Numbered from the stretch's first letter, positions 1-9,505 are shown. The stretch: DNA of 64,000 nucleotides from Bathynomus jamesi (GCA_023014485.1 JAJOZX010003206.1:1-64000), one strand, 5' to 3'. Made by a program: numbers and translations. Notes: generated by a model from the letters alone, not told the origin.

Positions 1-1
1 A

Positions 2-376
2 GTTCAAAGACGAGCAACTAAGATGATTCCGTCGCTTAGGTCAAAGTCGTACGAGGATAGGCTTAAGGAGTTAAAATTGACAACACTCGAGACTAGGAGG
101 TTAAGGGGTGATCTAATCCAGGTTTTCAAAATTATGAATGGGTTCGATAACGTAGATAGAGATAGCTTTTTCGAAATATCTCAATATAATAGGACTAGAA
201 ATAACGGGTGTAAGTTGACAAGTAGAAGGTTCGAGACAGCAGTTGCGAAAAACTTTTTTACGCATAGAATAGTAAATAGCTGGAATAGTTTGCCGGTAGA
301 AGTAATTAGTAGCACGTCTATAAACATGTTTAAAAATCAATTAGACGCATATGTTGATAGATTGGGTATAGTTTAA
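2..376 (+). pseudogene. LINE reverse transcriptase, C-terminal end
   Basis: The frame is open from base 2 and encodes the extreme C-terminus of a non-LTR retrotransposon reverse transcriptase. The visible landmarks are the QRRATKMIPSLR segment, then LETRRLRGDLIQVFKI, TRNNG, and the closing block VNSWNSLPVEVISS followed by FKNQLDAYV. The same order occurs in the CR1-like LINE copies at 52-63 kb, but the sequence is clearly different, so this is another family of the same clade. The catalytic palm lies off the left edge. It ends in a normal stop. Being 5'-cut by the window, its full length cannot be judged. Confidence 0.8.
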
Positions 377-810
377 GGTAGTAAAATTAAGGCTTGTTGG
401 GATAGATCCCACAGCTCAACACAAGTGTTGTGGAATATAGGGAGGCAGCGTCTTGGGTTAGGGGATACTCTCTGTCCTTACACACCCCATTTAAAGAGAT
501 TCCTCTGCTGAGCGGTGCCCCCCATAGTACTGTGAGGTATTGAAAAACTCATGATCTTCACTTGCCCCACAAACACCTTTAAATGGGAGACCCAAGATGG
601 GTGCACACACATTTCTACATTACTGTACAGTCTTTACAGCCACACCTACACTTTTCCTCCTAAGTGTATATATTGTAATGTATATGGTTGTAAATTTTGA
701 CTTGGTCCACAATCGATATGGACCGTGACTTATTTTTCGTGACAAGGTACTAGTACTGATGGATACCGTAATGAAATTGACTGGATTCTCTGGATCTGAT
801 ATATTTGCAT
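377..810. other. LINE 3' flank and unassigned repeat DNA
   Basis: This stretch follows the LINE stop codon and probably contains its 3' UTR, up to about 600. No poly(A) tail or short tandem tail is obvious. I see no coding potential; the short minus-strand frames have no recognisable domain. Confidence 0.4.
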
Positions 811-1122
811 GTCGGTTATAAATAGATATAGAGTGTAACATATTTGTGGATAGTAGTCTATTATGACGTGATCCTCTGGATCCAGAGATTCTATCTTTAG
901 TTTTAAATCGATAATTAATTAGTTTTGCTAAATTGGTCGTTGCCAATGTACATTGTACAGGAAGTTGTTACATAAATTTCTTATGTTCTTGTGGTTCGGA
1001 ACCCACATAAAATTGTAGGTCCCCTCCCCACCACGGAGGACATACACAATTACGAACACAGTTAGGTAGACCAGCCATGAGTGGATCCTAGGGTCTTTGT
1101 TGGTCTGAAACATTATAACATT
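811..1122 (-). repeat. Second copy of the level-0 transposon 3' region
   Basis: Read on the minus strand, this block matches 27941-28250 closely, beginning in both with ATGTTATAATGTTTCAGACC or nearly so and ending at AACCGACATG. In the long nest that block is the 3' part of the unnamed TIR transposon gene, so this is a fragment of a second copy in the opposite orientation. The match stops abruptly at both ends. Small indels and substitutions separate the copies. Confidence 0.75.
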
Positions 1123-1168
1123 ATAACATTATATATATAATATATATATATGTATATATATGTATATA
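1123..1168. repeat. (TA)n microsatellite
   Basis: Simple TA/TATATG tract between the repeat fragment and the tRNA-like array. Confidence 0.9.
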
Positions 1169-1279
1169 CACATTCAACTGCAAAGAACACGCAGTATAAA
1201 TAACGTAAAGAAACGACGCTTGTATAGGAGATATTCCGCGAAAGACGAGAGAGAGAGAACGGAACAAATGAAAAAATGA

Positions 1280-1351
1280 GGTAACCACCTGGGAATCGAA
1301 CCCGGGATCTTCCGATTGCCGGTCAGACGCGATACCATTACACCATGGACC
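1280..1351 (-). tRNA. tRNA-like cassette, copy 1 (tRNA-derived, probably not functional)
   Basis: A good A box (TGGTGTAATGG) and a perfect B box (GGTTCGATTCC) are present, followed on the same strand by a T6 run seven bases beyond, which would end Pol III transcription. The 5' part resembles tRNA-Gln. The anticodon arm can pair five bases (TCTGA/TCGGA), but loop position 33 is C rather than U, the T stem has a C-A mismatch, and the acceptor stem pairs only with a bulge. These faults make a charged tRNA unlikely. I read it as a tRNA-derived promoter cassette. Confidence 0.65.
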
Positions 1352-1547
1352 TCACTCTTCCAAATGCAGTAATTCTTCTACATACTCGCAGAAACCAATG
1401 CCCCAAGGGGGCACCTCCCGCATGCCGTAACATTATATACATTCAACTGCAAAGAACACGCAGTATAAATAACGTAAAGAAACGACGCTTGTATAGGAGA
1501 TATTCCGCGCAAGACGGAGAGAGAGAACGGAACAAATGAAAAAATGA

Positions 1548-1619
1548 GGTAACCACCTGGGAATCGAACCCGGGATCTTCCGATTGCCGGTCAGACGCGA
1601 TACCATTACACCATGGACC
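1548..1619 (-). tRNA. tRNA-like cassette, copy 2
   Basis: Identical to copy 1 over all 72 bases by eye, 268 bp downstream in window coordinates, with the same A box, B box and T-run terminator. It shares the same structural faults, so the faults predate the duplication. Confidence 0.65.
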
Positions 1620-1796
1620 TCACTCTTCCAAATGCAGTAATTCTTCTACATACTCGCAGAAACCAATGCCCCAAGGGGGCACCTCCCGCATGCCGTAACA
1701 TTATATATACATTCAACTGCAAAGAACACGCAGTATAAATAACGTAAAGAAACGACGCTTGTATAGGAGATATTCCGCGCAAGACGAGAGAGAGAG

Positions 1797-1863
1797 ATGG
1801 TGTAATGGTATCGTGTCTGACCGGCAATCGGAAGATCCCGGGTTCGATTCCCAGGTGGTTACC
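1797..1863 (+). tRNA. tRNA-like cassette, copy 3, 5'-truncated
   Basis: Inverted relative to copies 1 and 2. It starts inside the cassette at ATGGTGTAATGG, so the first bases of the acceptor stem are replaced by the GA tract of the neighbouring unit. It carries one difference in the D-arm region (TCGTG for TCGCG). The B box and T-run remain. This is the inversion breakpoint. Confidence 0.65.
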
Positions 1864-2059
1864 TCATTTTTTCATTTGTTCCGTTCTCTCTCTCTCGTCT
1901 TGCGCGGAATATCTCCTATACAAGCGTCGTTTCTTTACGTTATTTATACTGCGTGTTCTTTGCAGTTGAATGTATATAATGTTACGGCATGCGGGAGGTG
2001 CCCCTTGGGGCATTGGTTTCTGCGAGTATGTAGAAGAATTACTGCATTTGGAAGAGTGA

Positions 2060-2131
2060 GGTCCATGGTGTAATGGTATCGCGTCTGACCGGCAATCGGA
2101 AGATCCCGGGTTCGATTCCCAGGTGGTTACC
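2060..2131 (+). tRNA. tRNA-like cassette, copy 4
   Basis: Full 72-nt cassette on the plus strand, identical by eye to copies 1 and 2, again followed by TCATTTTTT. Confidence 0.65.
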
Positions 2132-2206
2132 TCATTTTTTCATTTGTTCCGTTCTCTCTCTCTCGTCTTGCGCGGAATATCTCCTATACAAGCGTCGTTT
2201 CTTTAC

Positions 2207-2291
2207 GATATATATATTATATATATATATATAATATATATATATATATAATATATATATGTAATATATATATATTATATATATATATAAT

Positions 2292-2329
<38 letters not shown>

Positions 2330-2333
2330 CTGA
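2207..2333. repeat. (TA)n microsatellite
   Basis: A long TA tract with interruptions, the landing site of the small hAT element that follows. Confidence 0.9.
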
Positions 2334-3087
2334 CAAAGGTGGGCAGGACCGAGTTCCAAAACGACCGAACTCCAGGAACTCGGTCCTTTTTAAGGACCGT
2401 GAGCGGGAAAGTCGGTCCTTCTCTCAGTGAGGACCGAAATGAGGAGCGACGGTCCATTTTTAAGCAATTTCGGACGGTCCGGTCCGACGGTCTTTTTTAG
2501 TGATTTTAGTGTGTTTAGTGATTATTTGAAGTTCTAAAGAAGATGGATCGTTTCCTCCAGAAGACTCAGAAAGAGACTGAGACTGAACTGAACCTTGTTT
2601 CAACACCTGGAGGAGACGAAGAATCTACTGATGTTAGTGCTTCAACTTCAAGTCAAGCAACTGGAGCTCCTAGCGGAAGAACTGAACAAGGACTCGTTCC
2701 CCAGCCCGACGTTGAAGGACTTGTTCATCAAGTTTAACACGCCTATCCCATCCAGTGCCGCCGTGGAGAGGCTCTTCTCTTTGGGGAAGGACGTCCTCAA
2801 GCCGAAAAGGTCAGGGCTCAGTGACAGCCACTTTGAAATGCTAGTCTTCTTGAAGGGAAACTCAAGCATTTAACTTAATAACTTTTTTCATCATTTATGT
2901 ATTGTATTAATTATAATTTACGTAAATAAAATTAAAGATTTCCGGTGTCCTTAATTTCATTTTTCATTTTAATCAAATTTTTCACTTATATTATATATAA
3001 GGACCGAGGACCGAGTCGTTCCTAGGTCCTATCTTCAGAAAGGACCGGGACCGTCGGTCCTTTTTGAGGCCCGGGTGCCCACCTTTG
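2334..3087 (+). mobile_element. Internally deleted hAT transposon (754 bp)
   Basis: The ends are a perfect 12-bp inverted repeat, CAAAGGTGGGCA at 2334-2345 and its complement at 3076-3087, a typical hAT terminus. Subterminal DNA on both sides is packed with GGACCG/CGGTCC motifs, likely transposase-binding repeats. An 8-bp duplication cannot be confirmed because the element sits in a TA repeat. The interior encodes only the first and last pieces of a transposase, so it must rely on a full-length relative to move. Confidence 0.8.
2543..2873 (+). pseudogene. hAT transposase remnant: N-terminus plus dimerisation domain
   Basis: The first frame (2543-2737) starts MDRFLQKTQKETETEL and is a plausible transposase N-terminus. 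The last frame (2595-2873) ends in a classic hAT C-terminal dimerisation motif: FNTPIPSSAAVERLFSLG, then PKRSGLSD and FEMLVFLKGN. The BED zinc finger and RNase-H-like core that normally lie between are absent, and the two pieces are in different frames. The dimerisation block resembles that of the BED-type hAT transposase at 16457-17830 but is not the same family. Confidence 0.75.
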
Positions 3088-3112
3088 TATATATATATAT
3101 ATATATATATTT

Positions 3113-3170
3113 TAGCGTGTAGTGTCATGAGCGATCTGGAGGCACATTTCAGGTTTTGTACAATCAACCT
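3113..3170 (+). repeat. Left TIR of the level-0 transposon
   Basis: 58 bases whose outer 15 and inner 29 bases match the complement of 28293-28362; the middle differs by indels. Confidence 0.6.
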
Positions 3171-3715
3171 TGCTGATTTCAGAAAAGAAATAAAAAAAAT
3201 TCTGCAACAAGCAGAACACCTTTTTCGCATGTAAAAAATACAAAATTCTTGTTAATTACAGTTGGCAACAGTGACTGACATGGTACTTCTGGCAGCTTTC
3301 TAATTATTCTCAGTGAGTCATCCCCTAGAATTTCTTAGTTCTACGCTAGCTCGCTTGGGAGAAACAGGTGTTTGTTCTGTGGATGGGGTGTTCAAAAACC
3401 CCAAGGTACTAACGAAAGGTGCGTTTTGTGATATATACATTATACACACTTCTTTGTTTTGTTGTGTTTTACATTGTTTATAAGTTTGTTATATGTCTTA
3501 GGGTATATATATACCTATGGATATTTATATACATAATACATGTGTGTGCAGTATATTTTTATATATATATTGGTAAACTTATTGTTTACCAATAAACCAA
3601 GCCTTATATATATATATACATATATACTCATAATCATATATATTTTTTATTTATATGTTTGTGTTTTTGTTTCAGTGTTCCTGTGTGATACTTGTTGAGT
3701 TTTGCTGGTACAATG
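3171..3715 (+). other. 5' non-coding part of the level-0 transposon
   Basis: AT-rich DNA with TA runs. A possible splice acceptor (TTTTTGTTTCAG near 3675) precedes the coding part. No other feature is visible. Confidence 0.4.
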
Positions 3716-3790
3716 AGCACGCAAAGAACACGGGGATCTGCCAGCCACATTGTCTTTGGTTGCAAGGCATTTCTTCTTCTTGAAGGAGAA
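3716..3790 (+). pseudogene. 5' coding part of the level-0 transposase-like gene
   Basis: In one frame the stretch reads LPATLSLVARHFFFLKEN and crosses the gypsy insertion site directly into the frame at 26275, so these bases are the missing N-terminal coding part. That frame has a stop a few codons upstream. An ATG at 3713 opens a different frame, so either a frameshift or an intron boundary lies here. The last five bases, GAGAA, are the left copy of the gypsy target duplication. Confidence 0.5.
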
Positions 3791-4199
3791 TGTGATAACG
3801 TGGGGTAGACACCCCAGTTAGGTTACTTAGGTTCTAGCAAACAATCAAAGGCACTTACCGGTGCGTTGAATTAGATATTCCTTTGGGAGCCTACCATTAG
3901 ATTCCTGTGTCCCACAAACAGCCTACCTAACTCTCTCTTACATTACCAATTTAGAAGCTATAGACATTACCCCTAACTATACTTAAGAACGGACAACTTC
4001 CTACCCCATTTGTCACCTTAGAAACACGACCTAATTACACTCAGCACCAACGATTAGGTCAGATAGGAAAAAACATCTCTAGGCTAGCCCAAAACAATAC
4101 GAACAGCCGGGTTGGTTCGTTTATGCCTTGCTGTTGCCATTCAGCTTAGCTTTAGTGACTTTTAGACTATATACATATATATACACACACGTCACCTCA
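3791..4199 (-). repeat. Gypsy 3' LTR
   Basis: 409 bp, bounded by TG and CA on the plus strand. Three substitutions against the other LTR (for example GATAACG versus GATAGCG). Confidence 0.92.
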
Positions 4200-4211
4200 C
4201 TCCTCCCCTAC
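4200..4211 (-). promoter_or_regulatory. Gypsy polypurine tract
   Basis: On the minus strand GTAGGGGAGGAG directly abuts the 3' LTR, the expected plus-strand priming site for reverse transcription. Confidence 0.8.
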
Positions 4212-5132
4212 AAGTTTAGTCTGTCAGGGGGTTGAGGGACCCTAGACGACCTGCGGAGCGGGGTTGATGTAGTAGGATTAGGTGCAACCTGCATAGGCGG
4301 GCGAATTGAACCATTTTCCGGAGGATCAGTTCTCTCTTCCGGAAGACTCTGGTCCTGATGGCGTTTAATAGAACGACCATCTTCTAGTTGGCACTTGAAG
4401 GAAACAGGGCCCCGTTCTCTCCTGCACAGTTGCAGGAACCCATGTTGGTCCAGCCCCATAGTTGCGAATCATAACTGGATCATTAGGTTGCGCTTCTATA
4501 ACTCTCCCTCTTTTAGTGTCGTGGTACAATTTCTGTTTTTCCTGATGGCGTAAAACTCGTTGTTGTAACGTTTCGTTTGGACGTAACAAATCGAAAACTG
4601 AACGAATTCCCTGCCCAATCATAAGTTTAGAGGGAGACACCCCCGTCGTGGTGTGAGGTGTTATTCGATATTTAAACAAAAATTTATCCAACACCACTTG
4701 CATTTCCTCCCCACGAGAATGACGCAAGGCCGACTTGAAAGTACGGACCATGTTTTCCGCGAGAGCGTTAGTAGACGGGTGAAAAACACTAGACCGGACA
4801 TGTCTAATGCCATTTAGGTGGACGAAAGAACGAAATTCCTCACTGGTAAAACAAGTACCATTGTCGGAAACCAGGACTACGGGTAAACCCCATCGAGCGA
4901 AAACCGAACGGAGTAAGCGAATAGTAACACCCGAAGTCGTGGAAGTGGTTGGAAAAATTTCCACCCACTTAGAGTAGGCGTCCACAATGACTAGGAAATA
5001 AGTATTATTTATAGGACCTGCATAGTCAACATGGATCCTATGCCACGGTATAGTAGGCCATTCCCAAGGATGAAGTGGACTTTTCCTTGGGAGATCTCTG
5101 TTCTCTAGGCAGCTTTGACAGGAACGAACCAA
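4208..5132 (-). pseudogene. Gypsy integrase core and C-terminal tail
   Basis: The 255-aa frame contains the end of the zinc-binding arm (CQSCLENR), then the integrase core. Its catalytic acids are at HVDYAGP, VSDNGTCFTSEEF and, ~35 residues on, STNALAENMVRTFKS. Near residue 235 (about 4430) a frameshift moves the reading into the 83-aa frame that begins within the same region and ends in the proline-rich tail RRSSRVPQPPDRLNL at 4208, a common gypsy ending beside the LTR. The catalytic triad is therefore kept but the protein is cut. Confidence 0.85.
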
Positions 5133-5168
5133 TGCTTCGAGTTCTCCATCTAAACCAGGCCACCAGAA

Positions 5169-5619
5169 TTAAGTTCTCGCCAGCTCTTTCATTTTTGTTG
5201 CACCCATGTGTTCAGCGTGAAGTTCCTTCACTAAATTCGACCTGCCTTCATTTGGAATTATCACTCTGTGGCCCCATAAGAGACAGCCATTTTGAATCGA
5301 GAGGCCAGACTGACGTTGATGAAAAGGCTGTAATTCACTCAACCTTAGTAGGCCAACCAACTGAGCAGAAATGGATGACCCTAGACAGAAGAGGGTCTGA
5401 TTTTGTCCACTGCTCTATTTGTACCGCAGATACTGGAGTGGATTCCAAAAACTCCAAGTGAACCCATTCTGTAGTTATAGGTACACAATCATTTGGATTT
5501 TCTAAGGGCAACCTACTTAGCGCATCAGCCGTACCTAGAAGTTTACCTGACCGATGTACTAAGTCAAATTTATAGGCTTGTAGAATCAGTGCCCATCGTT
5601 GAATCCTACCTGAGGCCAT
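5169..5619 (-). pseudogene. Gypsy RNase H end and integrase zinc-finger region
   Basis: The frame 5335-5619 carries the typical closing segment of gypsy RNase H, FDLVHRSGKLLGTADALSRL. A frameshift near 5350 leads into 5169-5360, which has LVKELHAEHMGATKM, the HH half of the integrase zinc finger. A further break (near 5150) precedes the integrase core. The bulk of the RNase H domain, including its catalytic acids, is missing just upstream. Confidence 0.75.
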
Positions 5620-6552
5620 AACTGGAATATTTTTATTAGGTGAAAATAAACCGAAAATTCCCTATAAAAGTTTAGGAGACCTAAATAAGCTTGTAATTGT
5701 GTGATGTTTTGTGGAGGTGGTGCATTTTTTATTGCTTCCAGTTTATCCACCATTGGACGAATGCCTGAGGCATCTATGCGGAACCCTAAATATGAAACCT
5801 CGTTAGTGACCCATGAACACTTTTCTCTCTTTAGCTTAAGTCCGGCATCCCGGAGTCTTTTTAGAACCGTGGTTAATCTAGTTAGGGGTTCTTTTTAAGA
5901 CGAACCTGAAATGAGGACATCATCTAGAAAGCAAAGTACCCCTGGAATGTGACCTAGAACTTGGTCCATTGTCCTCTGAAAAATACCCGGAGCCGATGCT
6001 ATTCCATAGCATAGCCTATTGTACTTATATAGGCCTCGGTGCGTATTTATGATAGTTAGTTCTTTAGAGTTTTCATCTAAACTTAGTTGAGCATATGCTT
6101 GGGACATATCAAGTTTTGTGAAATATTTACCCCCAGCAAGAGAGCTAAATAATTCATCAGGCTTGGGTATAGCAATCTAGAAGGACGGCTCTATTTGCTG
6201 TTAAACGGTAATCCCCACATAACCGCACGAACTTGTCCGGTTTTAGTACAGGAACTACTGGGGCAGCCCACTTAGCGTGTGTAACTGGTTCGATAATTTT
6301 ATCTTTTAGCAGCCTGTCAATTTCTAAATCTACCTTCTCCCGCAGTGCATGCGCAATTGAACGAGCCTTACAAAATTTCGGAGTTACATTAGGATCTACT
6401 TCTATACAGACCTGATGGCCTTTTAGGTTGCCTATTTCAGGCCCAAAAACAGAAGAAAACTCCCTTAACAATGAGTCTATGTCAGACGGATATGAGAGTG
6501 TATGCACATCTTCCTGACCCTTTGGCAAGATTTTGTCAATCGGCATTTTCAA
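5620..6552 (-). pseudogene. Gypsy reverse transcriptase, broken
   Basis: The first frame (6157-6552) has the RT N-terminal segment with WAAPVVPVLKPD and RLCGDYR. After a frameshift near 6180 the reading passes FTKLDMSQAYAQL (first catalytic Asp) and continues in 5895-6107 with GIFQRTMDQVL and the active-site box LCFLDDVLISG. A single in-frame TAA at 5895-5897 follows; beyond it the frame stays open through the thumb (LKRLRDAGLKL, YLGFRIDASGIRP) to ~5640. There it jumps to the RNase H tail, implying an internal deletion of roughly 150 codons, judged from family layout. Confidence 0.8.
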
Positions 6553-6561
6553 AGCATCAAT

Positions 6562-7731
6562 CTAATCACGGCCTAGTAGAGTAGGCCCTTGCTCATCCAC
6601 CACTAAAAGGGTTAAGGGATGAGACAAAGTTTTCTGGTTGAGTCTAACTGTGACGGATGCTTCTCCACAAATAGGTATTTGTATGTCCCCATATTTCTTT
6701 AATATAGTTTTAGATGCATGTAGTTTAGGTGTATTTTTGAAAGTTTTATCAAAAACTGTTTCGGACATGACACTTCGGGCAGCACCTGTGTCTAGTTCTA
6801 GAGGAACTGTAATTCCATTTAGGCCTACCTCTACAATATATGGGCCTGTATTATTCCCACTTTGTTGCTCATAAAATAGGTACTCCACTCCAATGTTCGA
6901 AGTATTTCCCCTTTGAGGATTTACACTAGAGATGTTAAAATTAGAATTTTCACCCTTCGTTTTCTTTGAAAAGCACACTTTAGCTATGTGGCCTATTTTA
7001 CTACAGTTTCGGCAAACTGCTTCTTTAAAAGGGCAGTCCTTCTTCCAATGGTGTTTTCCACACCCCGTACATGGCTTGGAAGGCTTAGTAGAATTAGCAG
7101 GCTTAGTCGTATTTGCCTCATACCTTTTATTTGCCTGTCTAGTAGGCTCATTAGGTCTGCCAGACCTAGAAGATTTAAAGCTATTTACGTGTTGGGCTTT
7201 ACTACTGTGATTGCCAAAAGCTCTAACATCTTTAGCAGCTGCTTCTCTAGCCGTAGCTATTTCTACAGCCTGACTAAAAGTTAAGTCCTGTATGGCTAAT
7301 AGGGCTCTCTGGGTAGACTCCTCTTTGAGACCCATTACAAACCTATCTCTTGGCATTTCGTCTAATTTGTCCCCAAATTTACACGTACGGCTATGGCTTT
7401 TTATTCCTGCAACAAACTCTGCAATGCTTTCATTTCCCGTCTGATGCCTCGAATAAAATTTGAAACGTTCATAGATGAGAACTACTCGGGGTTTGTAGTG
7501 ATCGGTTAGGGCCTGTACCAATTCATTATAGGTGCAAGTTTCCGGTGCTTCAGGAGAAACTAGGTCCATAACTAAACCAAACGTTTTAGGGCCTATTATA
7601 GTTAAAAAGGTAGGTACTTTCTTAGCATCAGGAATGGAATTTGCCTCGAAAAACAACCTCACCCTAGTGGCATAAGCTTCGAAGTCCTCCCCAGAGTCTT
7701 CGTTGGGGCTTATATGGCCAATCACCGACAT
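6562..7731 (-). CDS. Gypsy Gag and aspartic protease
   Basis: 389 residues beginning MSVIGHISPNEDSGEDF. Residues 1-180 form a retrotransposon Gag domain (FTLT-type helices with YSRHQTGNESIAEFVAG). A zinc-knuckle region near 225-260 has CTGCGKHHWKKDC and CRNCSKIGHIAKVC. A retropepsin follows at ~305-389 with the catalytic motif LELDTGAARSVM. The frame ends at LLGRD, just past which RT begins, so normal elements of this group probably read on from protease to RT. This is the best-preserved frame of the element. Confidence 0.85.
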   Translation of the reverse strand: MSVIGHISPNEDSGEDFEAYATRVRLFFEANSIPDAKKVPTFLTIIGPKTFGLVMDLVSPEAPETCTYNELVQALTDHYKPRVVLIYERFKFYSRHQTGNESIAEFVAGIKSHSRTCKFGDKLDEMPRDRFVMGLKEESTQRALLAIQDLTFSQAVEIATAREAAAKDVRAFGNHSSKAQHVNSFKSSRSGRPNEPTRQANKRYEANTTKPANSTKPSKPCTGCGKHHWKKDCPFKEAVCRNCSKIGHIAKVCFSKKTKGENSNFNISSVNPQRGNTSNIGVEYLFYEQQSGNNTGPYIVEVGLNGITVPLELDTGAARSVMSETVFDKTFKNTPKLHASKTILKKYGDIQIPICGEASVTVRLNQKTLSHPLTLLVVDEQGPTLLGRD

Positions 7732-8112
7732 GCTAGAGCAAAACCGAATTAGGCCAAATAACGTGAAGTAGGTTAGATTTGGTTTAAATTTGATCTAGTT
7801 ACTCCCCAGTTAGGGCTGAATAGTGAATTGTATTAGAGTTAGGGCTGAGTAGGAATTAGTTTTAGAGTTAGGGCTGAGTAGGAATTAGTTTTAGAGTTAG
7901 GGCTGAGTAGGAATTAGTTTTAGAGTTAGGGCTGAGTAGGAATTAGTTTTAGAGTTAGGGCTGAGTAGGAATTAGTTTTAGAGTTAGGGCTGAGTAGGAA
8001 TTAGTTTTAGAGTTAGGGTTGAGTAGGAATTAGTTTTAGAGTTAGGGCGGCGGGACCTACGCTATAGTACGGTAGCTTACCCACACAAACAAACCAAATC
8101 GGACGACCCACT
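7732..8112 (-). other. Gypsy leader, proximal part, with BEL target site
   Basis: Non-coding leader between the gag start and the BEL insertion. It includes the 29-bp tandem array at 7811-8047. The last four bases, CACT (8109-8112), are the left copy of the BEL target duplication. Confidence 0.75.
7811..8047. repeat. 29-bp minisatellite, about 8 copies
   Basis: Unit GAGTTAGGGCTGAGTAGGAA plus TTAGTTTTA, nearly identical across six central copies and degenerate at the left edge. Confidence 0.9.
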
Positions 8113-8852
8113 TGTGAAAAATGCTCTGTATGAATTGGTCCACAATTATCCCACCCCTTATATCTCCAGTCTAACTATAGAGTAGATTAAGTCTAGCCCT
8201 GTAGGGGTCAGCCTAGAGATTCCGGAAATGGTCCAGAGCGGGCAGATAAATTGAGGTCCACAGTAGGATTCCTCACCAAACTAGGTTAGGGCAATCTACC
8301 TTCACCTTTGTTAAGCTATGAGTTGATGCTGGGTCTTAGGCCACAATGTAGGCCTAAGTTGTCTGACCCAGCTTAATTTAATGAGTCTTCTAAGTTAGAA
8401 GTTAGAAGATCCAACTGGGCTAAAAACACAATTAGTCACTTACTGCTAGTTATTAGAGAGTCTCTTTTCTCCTTCTTGTATAATTGTCGAGAGCGTACTT
8501 GCTGGTGGGGATCTTTCTTCGGTGTCTGTTCTCGTCCCTCCTCCAGTTCCGTCCTCTCGCCCCGTTCTTCGTTTTCGTTCTCCTTTGTCTCCTTTTTGCG
8601 GGGCTTTTTCCACCAGCGTCTCCTTGGTCTTTTTTTGGTTGGTTGATCGGTAATGTATATCTATTACCGAGCACGCTCTTGTCACACAGTATATAAATAC
8701 TAGTGTGGAGAATAACTCTGGTGAGCAACCAATTGGTTTCATCCACCCAGTTATTGACATAAAAGGAATTTAATAATTGTTAGATTAACTACCTACCTAC
8801 TCAGTGAACCATTTTCGTTACCTTCCAACTACCCACTCATCAGTTTTCCGTA
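8113..8852 (-). repeat. BEL-1 3' LTR
   Basis: 740 bp. The plus strand begins TGTGAAAAATG. The upper boundary, TTTTCCGTA, is set by the CACT duplication rather than by a clear CA, so it may be off by a few bases. A 104-aa minus frame inside it is conserved in both LTRs only because the LTRs are copies. Confidence 0.85.
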
Positions 8853-9090
8853 TACTGGGGGCCCCGGGAGATAAAAATTTTGGTGTCATTGTCACCAATT
8901 TTTATGTCTGAGTGTAGACTAGCTAACTATTTGACTGTAAATGCCTGTTAATCTGATTAACAGTGCCTATCCTCACCTTCTCATGGAGAAGGTGTAGCAT
9001 TTAATTAGAAGAGAAAATATACATCCATAGGATGAAACTGTCTATGGTCTTTACCATAAGAAAAGAAAAAGTGAAAGTTAGAAGATAAAA
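8853..9090 (-). other. BEL-1 3' untranslated segment
   Basis: Lies between the pol stop and the 3' LTR. It contains the G/C-rich palindromic stretch GGGGGCCCCGGG near 8857 and no clean polypurine tract, which is unusual. Confidence 0.5.
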
Positions 9091-9490
9091 TTACAATTCC
9101 CCAGCATCTATTTTTTGTTGTAAAAATAGTCGCGCCTTTAATGCTGTTTGTCGCTGAGGTCTTGTGTCTGTCAATGTTGTAGTAGGATGCGTTACCACTC
9201 CTACTGTCAAAGGAATAGTTACTGGAAGTTCAGTGTCTCCAGTTGTTACTGTCAGTGGAGAAGGTTCTCCAAAGTCCATTGTTTTGGGTCCAGACTCTAA
9301 AGGGTACAAAAGAGAAATGTCTCTTGTTGTTCTCACCCGTTGAAGTCCTTAATTTGACCACTCTTGTTACCCCGTCTGCCCCTGGTCTGAGTTCTGAAAC
9401 TCTAGCCAGAGGCCAGTATTGTCTTGGAGTACTGTCATCTATGAGAACAAGGTCCCCTACCTTAATTGTGTCAGACCAATCCTTCTTAGT
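9091..9490 (-). pseudogene. BEL-1 integrase C-terminal domain
   Basis: After the MULE insertion the pol frame resumes with MTKKDWSDTIKVGDLVLIDD and PRQYWPLARVSELRPGADG, the DUF5641-type C-terminal domain of BEL/Pao integrases. A frameshift near 9330 moves to a frame ending LFLQQKIDAGEL at 9091. The protein was continuous with the integrase core at 10547-11212 before the insertion. Confidence 0.75.
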
Positions 9491-9505
9491 CATTTGTTTG
9501 GTATC

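Larger units (their letters stand above)
1169..2206. repeat. Tandem-inverted array of 268-bp tRNA-like units
   Basis: A unit of about 268 bp recurs. Each unit has a segment beginning near CATTCAACTGCAAAGAACAC, an 11-17 nt GA tract, and a 72-nt tRNA-like cassette. The first two and a half units (1169-1796) run on the minus strand. From 1797 the same material runs on the plus strand, so about 320 bp on each side of an ~88-nt loop (1797-1884) are inverted complements. The direct unit length comes from the 1280 and 1548 cassette starts. The inversion junction falls inside the cassette, four bases before its A box. A tRNA-derived SINE or tandem pseudo-tRNA cluster explains it best. Confidence 0.8.

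Noticed and set aside
1280..2131. Four functional tRNA genes
   Set aside because: C at loop position 33, a T-stem mismatch and a defective acceptor stem argue against charging. Kept as tRNA-like cassettes.
1169..2206. CRISPR-like array
   Set aside because: Units are 268 bp, mixed in orientation, and contain Pol III promoter boxes; the genome is eukaryotic.
8446..8760. 104-aa minus frame conserved with 24703-25017
   Set aside because: Both lie in the two LTRs of BEL-1; identity reflects LTR copying, and no domain is recognisable.
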